A stretch of DNA of 5,150 nt from Candidatus Woesearchaeota archaeon (GCA_019323355.1 JAHWHI010000074.1:1-5150); one strand, 5' to 3'. Counted from the stretch's first letter, positions 1 to 4,419 are shown. The notes: a model not told the origin generated them from the letters alone. Numbers and translations are program-made.

Positions 1-153
1 AAGCACGCCCATACAAGATATGAAGTTTCTGGAGATTCTGTAAAAAGAAAGAACCGAACATGCCCTAAATGCGGAAAAGGTGTATTCCTGGCTGAACATA
101 AGGACAGAACTACATGCGGACAGTGCGGTTTCACAGAATTCAAATCAAAATAA
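1..153 (+). CDS. rps27ae: 30S ribosomal protein S27ae (5' end cut by window edge)
   Basis: This is a small zinc-binding protein of the archaeal small ribosomal subunit, homologous to the ribosomal part of eukaryotic ubiquitin-S27a. Frame 1 is open from the first base and gives 50 residues before a TAA at 151-153. The zinc ribbon is clear: CPKCG at visible residues 21-25 and CGQCG at 39-43 supply the four cysteines, and between them lies the family signature GVFLAEHKDR (27-36). The basic segment before the ribbon (KRKNRTCPKC) is also typical. Family members are about 50-70 residues long, so only the start codon and perhaps a few residues are missing to the left. The gene converges on the coiled-coil gene, with 13 bp between the two stop codons. 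Identification is by recognised motifs; the start is not visible. Confidence 0.93.
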   Translation, partial: KHAHTRYEVSGDSVKRKNRTCPKCGKGVFLAEHKDRTTCGQCGFTEFKSK

Positions 154-187
154 ATTTATTTTAGAATTATTTCTTCTTATTTTTAGG
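151..187 (+). terminator. T-rich 3' end of S27ae transcript
   Basis: Directly after the S27ae stop the + strand becomes T-rich, with runs TTTATTTT, TTATTTCTTCTT and ATTTTTAG. Archaeal polymerase terminates on such poly-T tracts without needing a hairpin. The tract runs into the 3' end of the convergent coiled-coil gene, whose Lys-rich C-terminus itself produces some of the T-richness, so the signal is only moderately specific. Confidence 0.4.
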
Positions 188-1048
188 TTTCTCTTCACCT
201 GCTTGAAGCGCCAGAAGATCTTCTGTGGTCAATTTCTGTTTCTTCTTGAGTTTCTCTTCAGCTTCTTTTGATTTCGCTTTAATTGTCTCCTGAGCTCTCT
301 TGTCCTCTACTTTTCTTTGCGCGTGTTTCTTCTTTCTCTCCACTGTTTTTATCTCTGTGGCTTTCTCGAGGTTGATCTTGAGCTTCTTCTCCAGCTCTGC
401 GCATTCCTCTTTCTTTTCCAGGAACTGCTTCCCGATCGCTTCTTCTTGCTCTCTTAGGACGTCGACCTGTTTTGCCAGCTCAAGAACTTTCTGGTGGCGC
501 TCCTCGCTTTTCTTTGCCATGTCCTGGACCTTGTCGTGCGCCTCTTTTGCCTTTTTTCTTTCCTCTTTGATAGTTTTCTCGACGTCCTCTACATTTTCAA
601 GGACTTTGATAACATCAGCGACCTTGTCATATTCTTTCTTCAGATCTTTTATCTTCTTCATTATGACTTTTTCCTGCCCCATTGTCAGAACTTCAGTCTC
701 GATCTTCTGGTTGAGCTGGGAGATCTCCTTTTTTATGCCCATAGGATTTGCCTTGACATCTTTTGAGATCTCTCTTTTCTTCTTTTCGAGCTCTTTTATC
801 TTTTCGATACTTTTTTTTACTTCTGCGTTCTTTACGTCACGCTCTTTTTTCAGGTCCTGGATAAGCTTGTTATAGCTTCTCCTGCTCTGCTTCATCCGTT
901 TGACTTCAGAAATGATTTCAGAAATTTTCTTGCTTATCTCGGATTTTTTCTTTGCCCAAGATTCTTTTTCTAAATATAATGCGTTGTACCGTTCCTTAAG
1001 CCCGGCGATTTCTTGATCGTAATCTTTTAACTTTTGCTTGTCTTCCAT
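167..1048 (-). CDS. COG1340-type archaeal coiled-coil protein
   Basis: This is a 293-residue, very charged (Lys/Glu) protein predicted to be almost entirely helical coiled coil. It has no signal peptide and no membrane segment, so it is probably cytoplasmic. Heptad-like patterns run over roughly residues 5-98 and 125-270. They are broken near residue 101 by an NPMG turn, followed by a segment (105-140: IKKEISQLNQKIETEV, then MGQEKVIMKKIKDL) that resembles the most conserved part of the uncharacterised archaeal family COG1340. Near the C-terminus KLTTEDLLALQ (272-282) also matches how that family ends; a lysine-rich tail follows. The ATG at 1048 is chosen because the frame begins there and a TATA box lies about 40 bp upstream; there is no strong ribosome binding site, only GATGATG close to the start. 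It lies downstream of the stalk operon but has its own promoter. The family has no firmly established function. Family assignment is from recalled motifs, not a search. Confidence 0.8.
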   Translation of the reverse strand: MEDKQKLKDYDQEIAGLKERYNALYLEKESWAKKKSEISKKISEIISEVKRMKQSRRSYNKLIQDLKKERDVKNAEVKKSIEKIKELEKKKREISKDVKANPMGIKKEISQLNQKIETEVLTMGQEKVIMKKIKDLKKEYDKVADVIKVLENVEDVEKTIKEERKKAKEAHDKVQDMAKKSEERHQKVLELAKQVDVLREQEEAIGKQFLEKKEECAELEKKLKINLEKATEIKTVERKKKHAQRKVEDKRAQETIKAKSKEAEEKLKKKQKLTTEDLLALQAGEEKPKNKKK

Positions 1049-1085
1049 TTTAACATCATCAGTGGCATATCCAACTTAAAGTCGC

Positions 1086-1094
1086 TATAAAAAG
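1086..1094 (-). promoter_or_regulatory. TATA box of the coiled-coil gene
   Basis: Read on the minus strand this is CTTTTTATA, close to the archaeal box-A consensus. Its centre lies about 42 bp upstream of the ATG at 1048, which predicts a transcription start near 1062-1065 and a leader of about 15 nt. It sits just downstream of the T-rich terminator of the L12 gene, which suggests the coiled-coil gene is transcribed separately from the ribosomal operon. Confidence 0.6.
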
Positions 1095-1102
1095 TCGTCA
1101 TG

Positions 1103-1127
1103 AAAAAATTAAATAAAAAAATAAAAA
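1103..1127 (-). terminator. Poly-T terminator of the L1-L10-L12 operon
   Basis: Immediately after the L12 stop codon the minus strand contains three T tracts (ATTTTTA, TTTTTTTA, AATTTTTT) within 25 nt. This is typical for intrinsic termination by archaeal RNA polymerase, and it lies before the promoter of the next gene on the same strand. Confidence 0.7.
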
Positions 1128-1128
1128 T

Positions 1129-1437
1129 CTAACCGAATAGGCTACCTAATCCCGCAGCAGCTTCTGTCTCAGACTTTCCTTCGTCTTTTGGCTTCTCTTT
1201 CTTTTCCTCTTTAGCTTCTCCAGCTGGAGCTGCACCAGGTGCGGCAGCAACAGGAGCTGCTATAGCTGCTTTTGAAATAGCCTCGTCAATATTTACACCT
1301 TCGAGAGCCGCAACAGTAGCCTTAACTCGAGCATCGTCGACCGCTACCCCTGCCGCTGTTAAAACTTTCTTAAGTGTTTCTTCATCGATCTTCTTTCCTG
1401 CTTTATGAATCAACATCGCAGCGTAGATGTATTCCAT
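1129..1437 (-). CDS. rpl12: 50S ribosomal protein L12 (P1 stalk protein)
   Basis: This is the archaeal P1-type stalk protein; dimers of it bind the C-terminal helices of L10/P0 and recruit translational GTPases. It is 102 residues from MEYIYAAMLIHKAG. Residues 1-58 form the helical dimerisation domain, 59-75 an Ala/Pro/Gly hinge, 76-92 a Lys/Glu-rich segment, and the end is AAAGLGSLFG (93-102), the conserved hydrophobic tail that contacts elongation factors. The frame extends 16 codons further upstream, but the ATG at 1437 is correct: the family starts with MEYIYAA, and a perfect GGAGGT lies at 1445-1450, 7 nt before it. It is the last gene of the L1-L10-L12 operon, 47 nt after L10. Its ribosome binding site is the strongest in the operon, which fits the known excess of L12 over L10 in ribosomes. 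Confidence 0.96.
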   Translation of the reverse strand: MEYIYAAMLIHKAGKKIDEETLKKVLTAAGVAVDDARVKATVAALEGVNIDEAISKAAIAAPVAAAPGAAPAGEAKEEKKEKPKDEGKSETEAAAGLGSLFG

Positions 1438-1444
1438 TTTTATG

Positions 1445-1450
1445 ACCTCC
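1445..1450 (-). promoter_or_regulatory. Consensus Shine-Dalgarno of L12, deciding its start
   Basis: On the minus strand GGAGGT lies 7 nt before the ATG at 1437. It is inside the longer open frame that would begin at 1485, so it argues that the 16 extra codons are leader and not protein. Confidence 0.85.
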
Positions 1451-1484
1451 TGATATTTCTCAATTATGATATTCGAAAATATCA
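1451..1484 (-). promoter_or_regulatory. L10-L12 intergenic hairpin with alternative pairing
   Basis: One base past the L10 stop codon the minus strand reads TGATATT-TTCG-AATATCA (1484-1467), a perfect 7-bp inverted repeat closing a TTCG loop. A second copy of the 3' arm, AAATATCA (1458-1451), lies directly against the L12 Shine-Dalgarno and is an exact 8-nt complement of TGATATTT (1484-1477). The same 5' arm can therefore form either a short hairpin or a longer loop ending at the ribosome binding site. The stem is almost all A-T, so its stability depends on growth temperature. Whether it regulates L12 translation, marks an RNA processing site or does nothing cannot be seen from sequence. Confidence 0.5.
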
Positions 1485-2330
1485 CTAAAGTTTTGCATTC
1501 TGTTTTACAGACTGCATTTGTGCATTTGCTTTTGCAAGCAAATCTTCCATAACAGCATCAGCCATGATGTCCTGGGCCAATGCCAAAGCTTTAGCATCAT
1601 TGAAAGCTTTTGTTATCATCAATTCTGTAGTCTCTTTTGTCAAGATTCCAGCGTTCATCGCAAGATTGAATGCCCACTGTCCTGCTGTTCCTAAGTCTTC
1701 TATAAATTTCTTCTCGTCGATTGAAAGCACTGATTTAGGATACACTGTTCCTTCCTCGAAAATCGCAACAATATTCAAACCGATCTCCATAGGATGGATC
1801 CCTAAACGCGAGAGCAATCCTGCCATCTGCGCATTGATCTCCTGGCCTTCTTTTACAACAGTTGAATCTGCTTTGATCACAACTTTTCCACCCTCGATCC
1901 CTGCTTTTATTCCTGCGCTCCCTAACTCGCCGATGATCGGACCTGGCGAGAAACTTGTCGGTCCTGCAGGAACTACAATGTCCTTAGGTGCTGTCTGTCC
2001 TGCTTTTGCAGGTGCTGCTGTCTTTGATTTCTGTAGTTTCTTGTATAATGAGAATGGATTCTCTTTTGTGAATAGGATTCCTGGCAAGCCTTTTGCAGTA
2101 TATTCTTTTAATTTTTCCAATCCGGCAATCTTCTTGCTCATATTGTCTATAGCACGATTGAATAATTTTTTCCTTCCTCCGCGGATGACAACATCTTTCC
2201 TTAATTTCTCACGCATCTGCTGGAGCTGCGGAACAGGCAGTGAACTGAAGTTAACTATACCTATGACTGGATATTCCTCTAGCAATTTTTCATAATCCTT
2301 TACCAATCGTTTTTTCCAGTCTGCTGGCAT
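1485..2330 (-). CDS. rpl10: 50S ribosomal protein L10 (P0 stalk base)
   Basis: P0 anchors the stalk to 23S rRNA next to L11 and carries the L12 dimers. The protein has 281 residues. Residues 1-105 form the rRNA-binding domain, with RGGRKKLFNRAI (50-61) as a conserved basic patch. Residues 106-182 (VVPAGPTSFSPGPIIGEL and following) are the archaeal/eukaryotic insertion domain. Residues 205-281 are largely helical and should be the spine that binds L12. The ATG at 2330 lies 2 nt after the L1 stop, with AGGAG at 2341-2345 inside the end of L1, so translation is probably coupled. Oddly, it ends at SVKQNAKL with no acidic linker and no GLGxLFG tail, although other archaeal P0 proteins are usually somewhat longer and share the L12 tail. 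The stop at 1485-1487 is followed by a non-coding gap, so no simple frameshift would restore a tail. Confidence 0.95.
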   Translation of the reverse strand: MPADWKKRLVKDYEKLLEEYPVIGIVNFSSLPVPQLQQMREKLRKDVVIRGGRKKLFNRAIDNMSKKIAGLEKLKEYTAKGLPGILFTKENPFSLYKKLQKSKTAAPAKAGQTAPKDIVVPAGPTSFSPGPIIGELGSAGIKAGIEGGKVVIKADSTVVKEGQEINAQMAGLLSRLGIHPMEIGLNIVAIFEEGTVYPKSVLSIDEKKFIEDLGTAGQWAFNLAMNAGILTKETTELMITKAFNDAKALALAQDIMADAVMEDLLAKANAQMQSVKQNAKL

Positions 2331-2332
2331 CT

Positions 2333-2974
2333 TTATTCAACTCCTATAGCAGGCCCCATTGTCAATTTGATGAAACCTTTCTTGATATTGTTCTCCCTGT
2401 TAGGAAGATTGTTAAGCAAAGCTTTGTAAACAGTCAGATAGTTATCAGCAAGTATCTTGTCATCAAGAGCTTCTGTTCCGATCGCGCACTGAACAACAGG
2501 CTGTTTTAGTGCACTGACCTTTACCATCCTTTGAAGCTTGTCGTACAATGGTTTCAGGTTTGCGTTAGGCGGAACCACACAACCAGCTTTTGGGTTCGGC
2601 ATCTTTCCTAGCGGACCGAATACTCTTCCGAAAGTCTGAGCAATCTTTGGCATTATGGTTGCCTGTGCAATAAAGAAATCATAAGCTTTTGCAAGTTCTT
2701 TTATTTTCTTCTTGTCCAGGTCTGCGAATTCTTCAGATGATACTGCATGATCGCATGTTTTTTTTGCCTGATCCAAAAGCTCTGGACCAACCAAAGCGCA
2801 TACCTTGACCTGCTTTCCTCTCTCATGGTGCAGGTCTGTGAAGAATTCAACCCTGTTTTTTTTCATGTCAATACTTTTCAGGTTGACAACTAGATCAAAA
2901 GTCTGATTAAACTTACGTTTTTTAGAAGCGTCACGTGCTTTCTTGATAGCAGCTTGAATTTCTTTGATCTCCAT
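2333..2974 (-). CDS. rpl1: 50S ribosomal protein L1
   Basis: L1 forms the mobile L1 stalk that helps deacylated tRNA leave the E site; in methanogens it also represses its own operon by binding its mRNA (established for Methanococcus). The protein has 213 residues, the normal archaeal length. The signature GRVFGPLGKMPNPKAG (116-131) is complete. Domain I is residues 1-65 plus about 155-213, and domain II is the inserted Rossmann-like part between them. The chosen start is the ATG at 2974 (MEIKEIQAAI): an AGGAGG lies 9 nt upstream (2984-2989), and the 11 extra codons from the TTG at 3007 would run through the leader hairpin. It is the first gene of L1-L10-L12. L11, which often precedes L1 in archaea, is not here; a promoter and divergent tRNAs take its place. 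Confidence 0.96.
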   Translation of the reverse strand: MEIKEIQAAIKKARDASKKRKFNQTFDLVVNLKSIDMKKNRVEFFTDLHHERGKQVKVCALVGPELLDQAKKTCDHAVSSEEFADLDKKKIKELAKAYDFFIAQATIMPKIAQTFGRVFGPLGKMPNPKAGCVVPPNANLKPLYDKLQRMVKVSALKQPVVQCAIGTEALDDKILADNYLTVYKALLNNLPNRENNIKKGFIKLTMGPAIGVE

Positions 2975-2983
2975 AGCGTTTCT

Positions 2984-3003
2984 CCTCCTATCCGTCAGGA
3001 TAG
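2984..3003 (-). promoter_or_regulatory. Leader hairpin overlapping the L1 Shine-Dalgarno
   Basis: The L1 leader on the minus strand contains CTATCC-TGAC-GGATAG (3003-2988), a perfect 6-bp stem with a 4-nt loop. The last two stem bases are the first two of the Shine-Dalgarno AGGAGG (2989-2984). Just upstream a weaker stem, GGGG-CATT-TCCC (3022-3011 region), may also form. The leader should be about 55 nt long. The position fits translational control of the first gene of the operon, perhaps by L1 itself, but I cannot show that the fold matches the L1 binding motif of 23S rRNA. Confidence 0.5.
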
Positions 3004-3052
3004 TCAATGCGGGAAATGCCCCCTCATAATATGTATATGGGAAAGAGAGGCC

Positions 3053-3061
3053 ATATATAAA
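3053..3061 (-). promoter_or_regulatory. Promoter (TATA box) of the L1-L10-L12 operon
   Basis: The minus strand reads TTTATATAT, a perfect archaeal box A, about 80 bp before the L1 start. Initiation is expected roughly 25 nt downstream, near 3030-3032. It is the left half of a divergent promoter region: the TATA box of the tRNA-Ile/Val unit lies about 37 bp away, facing right. Confidence 0.8.
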
Positions 3062-3097
3062 GGTTATTGTGAATTGAACAGAAGAATGTATCGCAAC

Positions 3098-3105
3098 TTT
3101 TATAA
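3098..3105 (+). promoter_or_regulatory. TATA box of the tRNA-Ile/Val unit
   Basis: TTTTATAA lies 29 bp before the first base of tRNA-Ile, so transcription should begin only a few bases upstream of the mature 5' end. A second AT-rich box, CTTTATAA (3126-3133), touches the tRNA and is too close to serve as its TATA element; it may lie at the start site itself. Confidence 0.65.
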
Positions 3106-3172
3106 GGAACCGTTTGACTATCAGGCTTTATAACGAGCCCGTAGCTTAGTCTGGTGGAGCGCTGGTCTTATA

Positions 3173-3206
3173 TGTCCACGCTCTGGTATCAGAGTTGAAC
3201 TAAGAC
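3173..3206 (+). other. Intron 1 of tRNA-Ile (position 37/38)
   Basis: A 34-nt intron at the canonical archaeal site. Central helix: C32-A35 of the exon (3167-3170) with TAAG (3201-3204). The 5' bulge is T36, A37 and the first intron base; the 3' bulge is AC plus A38. The intron folds on itself: GT/AC next to the bulge, then CTCTG (3181-3185)/CAGAG (3190-3194) with loop GTAT. The tRNA splicing endonuclease would cut after 3172 and after 3206. Confidence 0.88.
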
Positions 3207-3228
3207 AGCCAGTGGTCAGGGGTTCAAA

Positions 3229-3275
3229 ACAGAATCAGAAGGTTTTTATTTGGATGCCTTTTGTTTCTATGAAAG
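3229..3275 (+). other. Intron 2 of tRNA-Ile (T-loop, position 59/60)
   Basis: A 47-nt non-canonical intron inside the T loop. Central helix: TTCA (3223-3226) with TGAA (3270-3273). The bulges are A58, A59 and the first intron base on one side, and AG plus T60 on the other. Beyond one C-A mismatch, AGAA/TTCT and CAGAAGG/CCTTTTG form a long inner stem (about 3231-3241 with 3257-3268), leaving a T-rich loop. Cuts are expected after 3228 and after 3275. Introns at 59/60 are known mainly from some Crenarchaeota. Confidence 0.82.
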
Positions 3276-3291
3276 TCCCCTCGGGCTCATT

Positions 3292-3413
3292 GGGTCCATG
3301 GTCTAGCGGTTATGACAACGCCCTTACAAGGTAGCGAGAAACGAGTTCCTCGGAACCTTTCCTCGCTTCACTCAGAAAGGCGTAGGTCCCCGGTTCGAAT
3401 CCGGGTGGACCCA
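3292..3413 (+). tRNA. tRNA-Val(UAC) with one intron
   Basis: Acceptor arms GGGTCCA (3292-3298) and TGGACCC (3406-3412) pair fully, with discriminator A at 3413 and no encoded CCA. The D stem GTCT/TGAC has one mismatch. The anticodon stem is ACGCC (3318-3322)/GGCGT (3379-3383), and the T arm is CCCGG-TTCGAAT-CCGGG (3389-3405). The anticodon TAC is at 3325-3327 in a loop CTTACAA after splicing. Removing 49 nt leaves a 73-nt tRNA. It starts only 2 nt after tRNA-Ile and must be cut from the same precursor. A T8 terminator follows. UAC would serve the purine-ending valine codons, and others by wobble. Confidence 0.93.
3329..3377 (+). other. Intron of tRNA-Val (position 37/38, imperfect BHB)
   Basis: The intron is placed at 37/38. 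Its central helix CTTA (3323-3326) with TCAG (3372-3375) has only three of four pairs (T-C mismatch), so the BHB is relaxed. Inside, AGCGAG (3333-3338) pairs with CTCGCT (3362-3367), and GTTC-CTCG-GAAC (3345-3356) forms an apical hairpin. AAGG occurs at both ends (3328-3331 and 3377-3380), so boundaries shifted by one to three bases would give the same mature tRNA; 37/38 is preferred on structure. Confidence 0.7.
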
Positions 3414-3414
3414 C

Positions 3415-3422
3415 TTTTTTTT
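3415..3422 (+). terminator. T8 terminator of the tRNA-Ile/Val unit
   Basis: Eight consecutive T residues begin 2 nt after the end of tRNA-Val. This is a standard archaeal termination signal, and it is followed within 7 bp by the TATA box of the next gene. Confidence 0.75.
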
Positions 3423-3428
3423 CAATAC

Positions 3429-3437
3429 TTTTATATA
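3429..3437 (+). promoter_or_regulatory. TATA box of the secreted-protein gene (leaderless)
   Basis: TTTTATATA is centred about 31 bp before the ATG at 3464. With initiation about 25-30 bp downstream, the mRNA should begin at or within a few bases of the start codon, leaving no room for a 5' leader. GGTGAT at 3460-3465 resembles a Shine-Dalgarno but overlaps the start codon, so it cannot serve that ATG. Confidence 0.7.
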
Positions 3438-3463
3438 TGAGAATTCGTTGATTACTTCTGGTG

Positions 3464-4405
3464 ATGATGAAAAAACTTATTGTCTTCATATTGATGCTTG
3501 TATTATGTTCTAGTGTTGTTTTTGCACAGAATGATGATTCTAGAACCAATACTATACTAAATGCGCTTGGCGCAGCAAAAATCGGTGGGGGGATACTTAT
3601 TGGATTTGAAGCTGCATTCTCACCAGATTATGAATCAGTGATTGTTCCTGGTGAAGAAGATAGAGCAATCTATATCAAAGGCGTGATCAAACAAGTTCCA
3701 AAAATACAATATGAGACTTTAGGAAAAATCTTTTTGAAAGTTCCTGAAAAGAAACCAGTTGAAGAGCCGAAAGTACCGCCTGTTGTGACACCTGGGCCTG
3801 GAACACCACCTGAGCCAGAGCCAGTGCCAGAACCATATCCTAAGTTCAAGCGAATACAAGATCCGGATTCAAGAATTTATTATCCAGCTCCTGTTGATGA
3901 TGCTATTCCTGTAACAGATATCATTGACAAAAACGGAGATGGAATTATTGACGAGACAGAATTAAATGATTTCATAACTTATATGTCAACAACTTACAAT
4001 ATTGATCTGGCTGATTTTGATGAAGATGGAATTCCAGATGCATTTGAGATAATGCTTGGAACAAATCCGTTGAAAGCTGACAGTGACGGTGACGGAATCC
4101 CAGACAATGTCGAACTTTCTCTTGGTTTCAGCCCAACAAATTATGATGAGATCACGCAGAGCTTTGATGCTTCGCCTTATGTTGAAGGTGACGATATCTT
4201 TGTCAATGAGAAAGGACAAGTATCCTCACTAGGAATCTTTGTTCCAGATTCAGAAGTCATTGTCAAAGTATATGATCCCAGCGGCACTGAGCTTGAAGAA
4301 GAATTCACAACAATCGCAGATTCAACAGGAAGAATAAAAGTAGAGACTGGTGCGAAACCATCAGCAATAATCACAGTTGAAGGCCAGATAAAAGTTTCAG
4401 AATAG
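3464..4405 (+). CDS. Secreted EF-hand/TSP3-type calcium-binding protein
   Basis: I do not recognise this as a named protein. It has 313 residues. A signal peptide covers about residues 1-22 (MKK, then LIVFILMLVLCSSVV, cleavage likely after VFA). About 70 residues of unknown fold follow, then a Pro/Glu-rich linker (about 95-128). Next come acidic calcium-loop motifs: DKNGDGIIDETE (155-166, EF-hand/dockerin-like), DFDEDGIPDAFE (184-195) and DSDGDGIPDNVE (206-217), the latter two like bacterial thrombospondin type 3 repeats. The last 65 residues look beta-rich, perhaps Ig-like. There is no C-terminal membrane helix, so it is secreted or held at the surface by other means. GTG 3461, ATG 3464 and ATG 3467 are all in frame; 3464 is chosen as an ATG at the predicted transcript start. 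It is a single gene between tRNA units. Calcium binding is inferred from motifs; the role is unknown. Confidence 0.85.
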   Translation: MMKKLIVFILMLVLCSSVVFAQNDDSRTNTILNALGAAKIGGGILIGFEAAFSPDYESVIVPGEEDRAIYIKGVIKQVPKIQYETLGKIFLKVPEKKPVEEPKVPPVVTPGPGTPPEPEPVPEPYPKFKRIQDPDSRIYYPAPVDDAIPVTDIIDKNGDGIIDETELNDFITYMSTTYNIDLADFDEDGIPDAFEIMLGTNPLKADSDGDGIPDNVELSLGFSPTNYDEITQSFDASPYVEGDDIFVNEKGQVSSLGIFVPDSEVIVKVYDPSGTELEEEFTTIADSTGRIKVETGAKPSAIITVEGQIKVSE

Positions 4406-4419
4406 ATTTCTCCATTAGA

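Larger units (their letters stand above)
3135..3289 (+). tRNA. tRNA-Ile(UAU) with two introns
   Basis: The acceptor arms GAGCCCG (3135-3141) and CGGGCTC (3282-3288) pair perfectly and are followed by discriminator A (3289); CCA is not encoded. D stem GCTT/GAGC, anticodon stem CTGGT (3162-3166)/GCCAG (3208-3212) with one G-U pair, and T stem AGGGG (3218-3222)/CCCCT (3277-3281) complete the fold. Removing 3173-3206 and 3229-3275 leaves a 74-nt tRNA with anticodon loop CTTATAA (anticodon TAT at 3169-3171) and T loop TTCAAAT. Both excisions are supported by ideal BHB geometry: CTTA pairs with TAAG in intron 1, and TTCA pairs with TGAA in intron 2, each with 3-nt bulges. Anticodon UAU reads AUA. 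Without the second excision there is no normal T arm, so the alternative is a broken gene; I consider the two-intron reading much more likely. Confidence 0.9.

Noticed and set aside
80..271. 63-codon open frame on the + strand
   Set aside because: It overlaps the end of S27ae in another frame and the 3' end of the coiled-coil gene on the opposite strand; its Phe/Leu-rich product is what antisense Lys/Glu codons give.
300..875. 191-codon + strand open frame, Ser/Phe-rich, looking like a membrane protein
   Set aside because: It is the antisense of the coiled-coil gene; Lys and Glu codons read backwards give Phe, Leu and Ser. No promoter or ribosome binding site was seen.
1438..1485. Longer L12 starting at 1485 (118 residues)
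   Set aside because: The extra 16 residues are not found in the family, cover the hairpin spacer, and the consensus Shine-Dalgarno at 1445-1450 points to 1437.
1564..2295. 243-codon + strand open frame
   Set aside because: It lies wholly antisense to L10, which is certain; it has no recognisable features and no upstream signals.
2975..3007. Longer L1 starting at TTG 3007
   Set aside because: The 11 extra codons run through the leader hairpin and the Shine-Dalgarno itself; ATG 2974 has a well-placed AGGAGG.
3126..3133. CTTTATAA as the TATA box of tRNA-Ile
   Set aside because: It ends 2 bp before the tRNA; transcription from it would begin inside the gene. The box at 3098-3105 has the right spacing.
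3207..3289. tRNA-Ile as a degenerate or insertion-disrupted gene
   Set aside because: The inserted 47 nt has exact BHB pairing at its borders and no target duplication or terminal repeats, and the spliced T arm is perfect.
3310..3549. 79-codon - strand open frame containing GPPGFEPGT
   Set aside because: This string is the well-known artefact of translating a tRNA T arm antisense; it covers tRNA-Val and the start of the secreted-protein gene.
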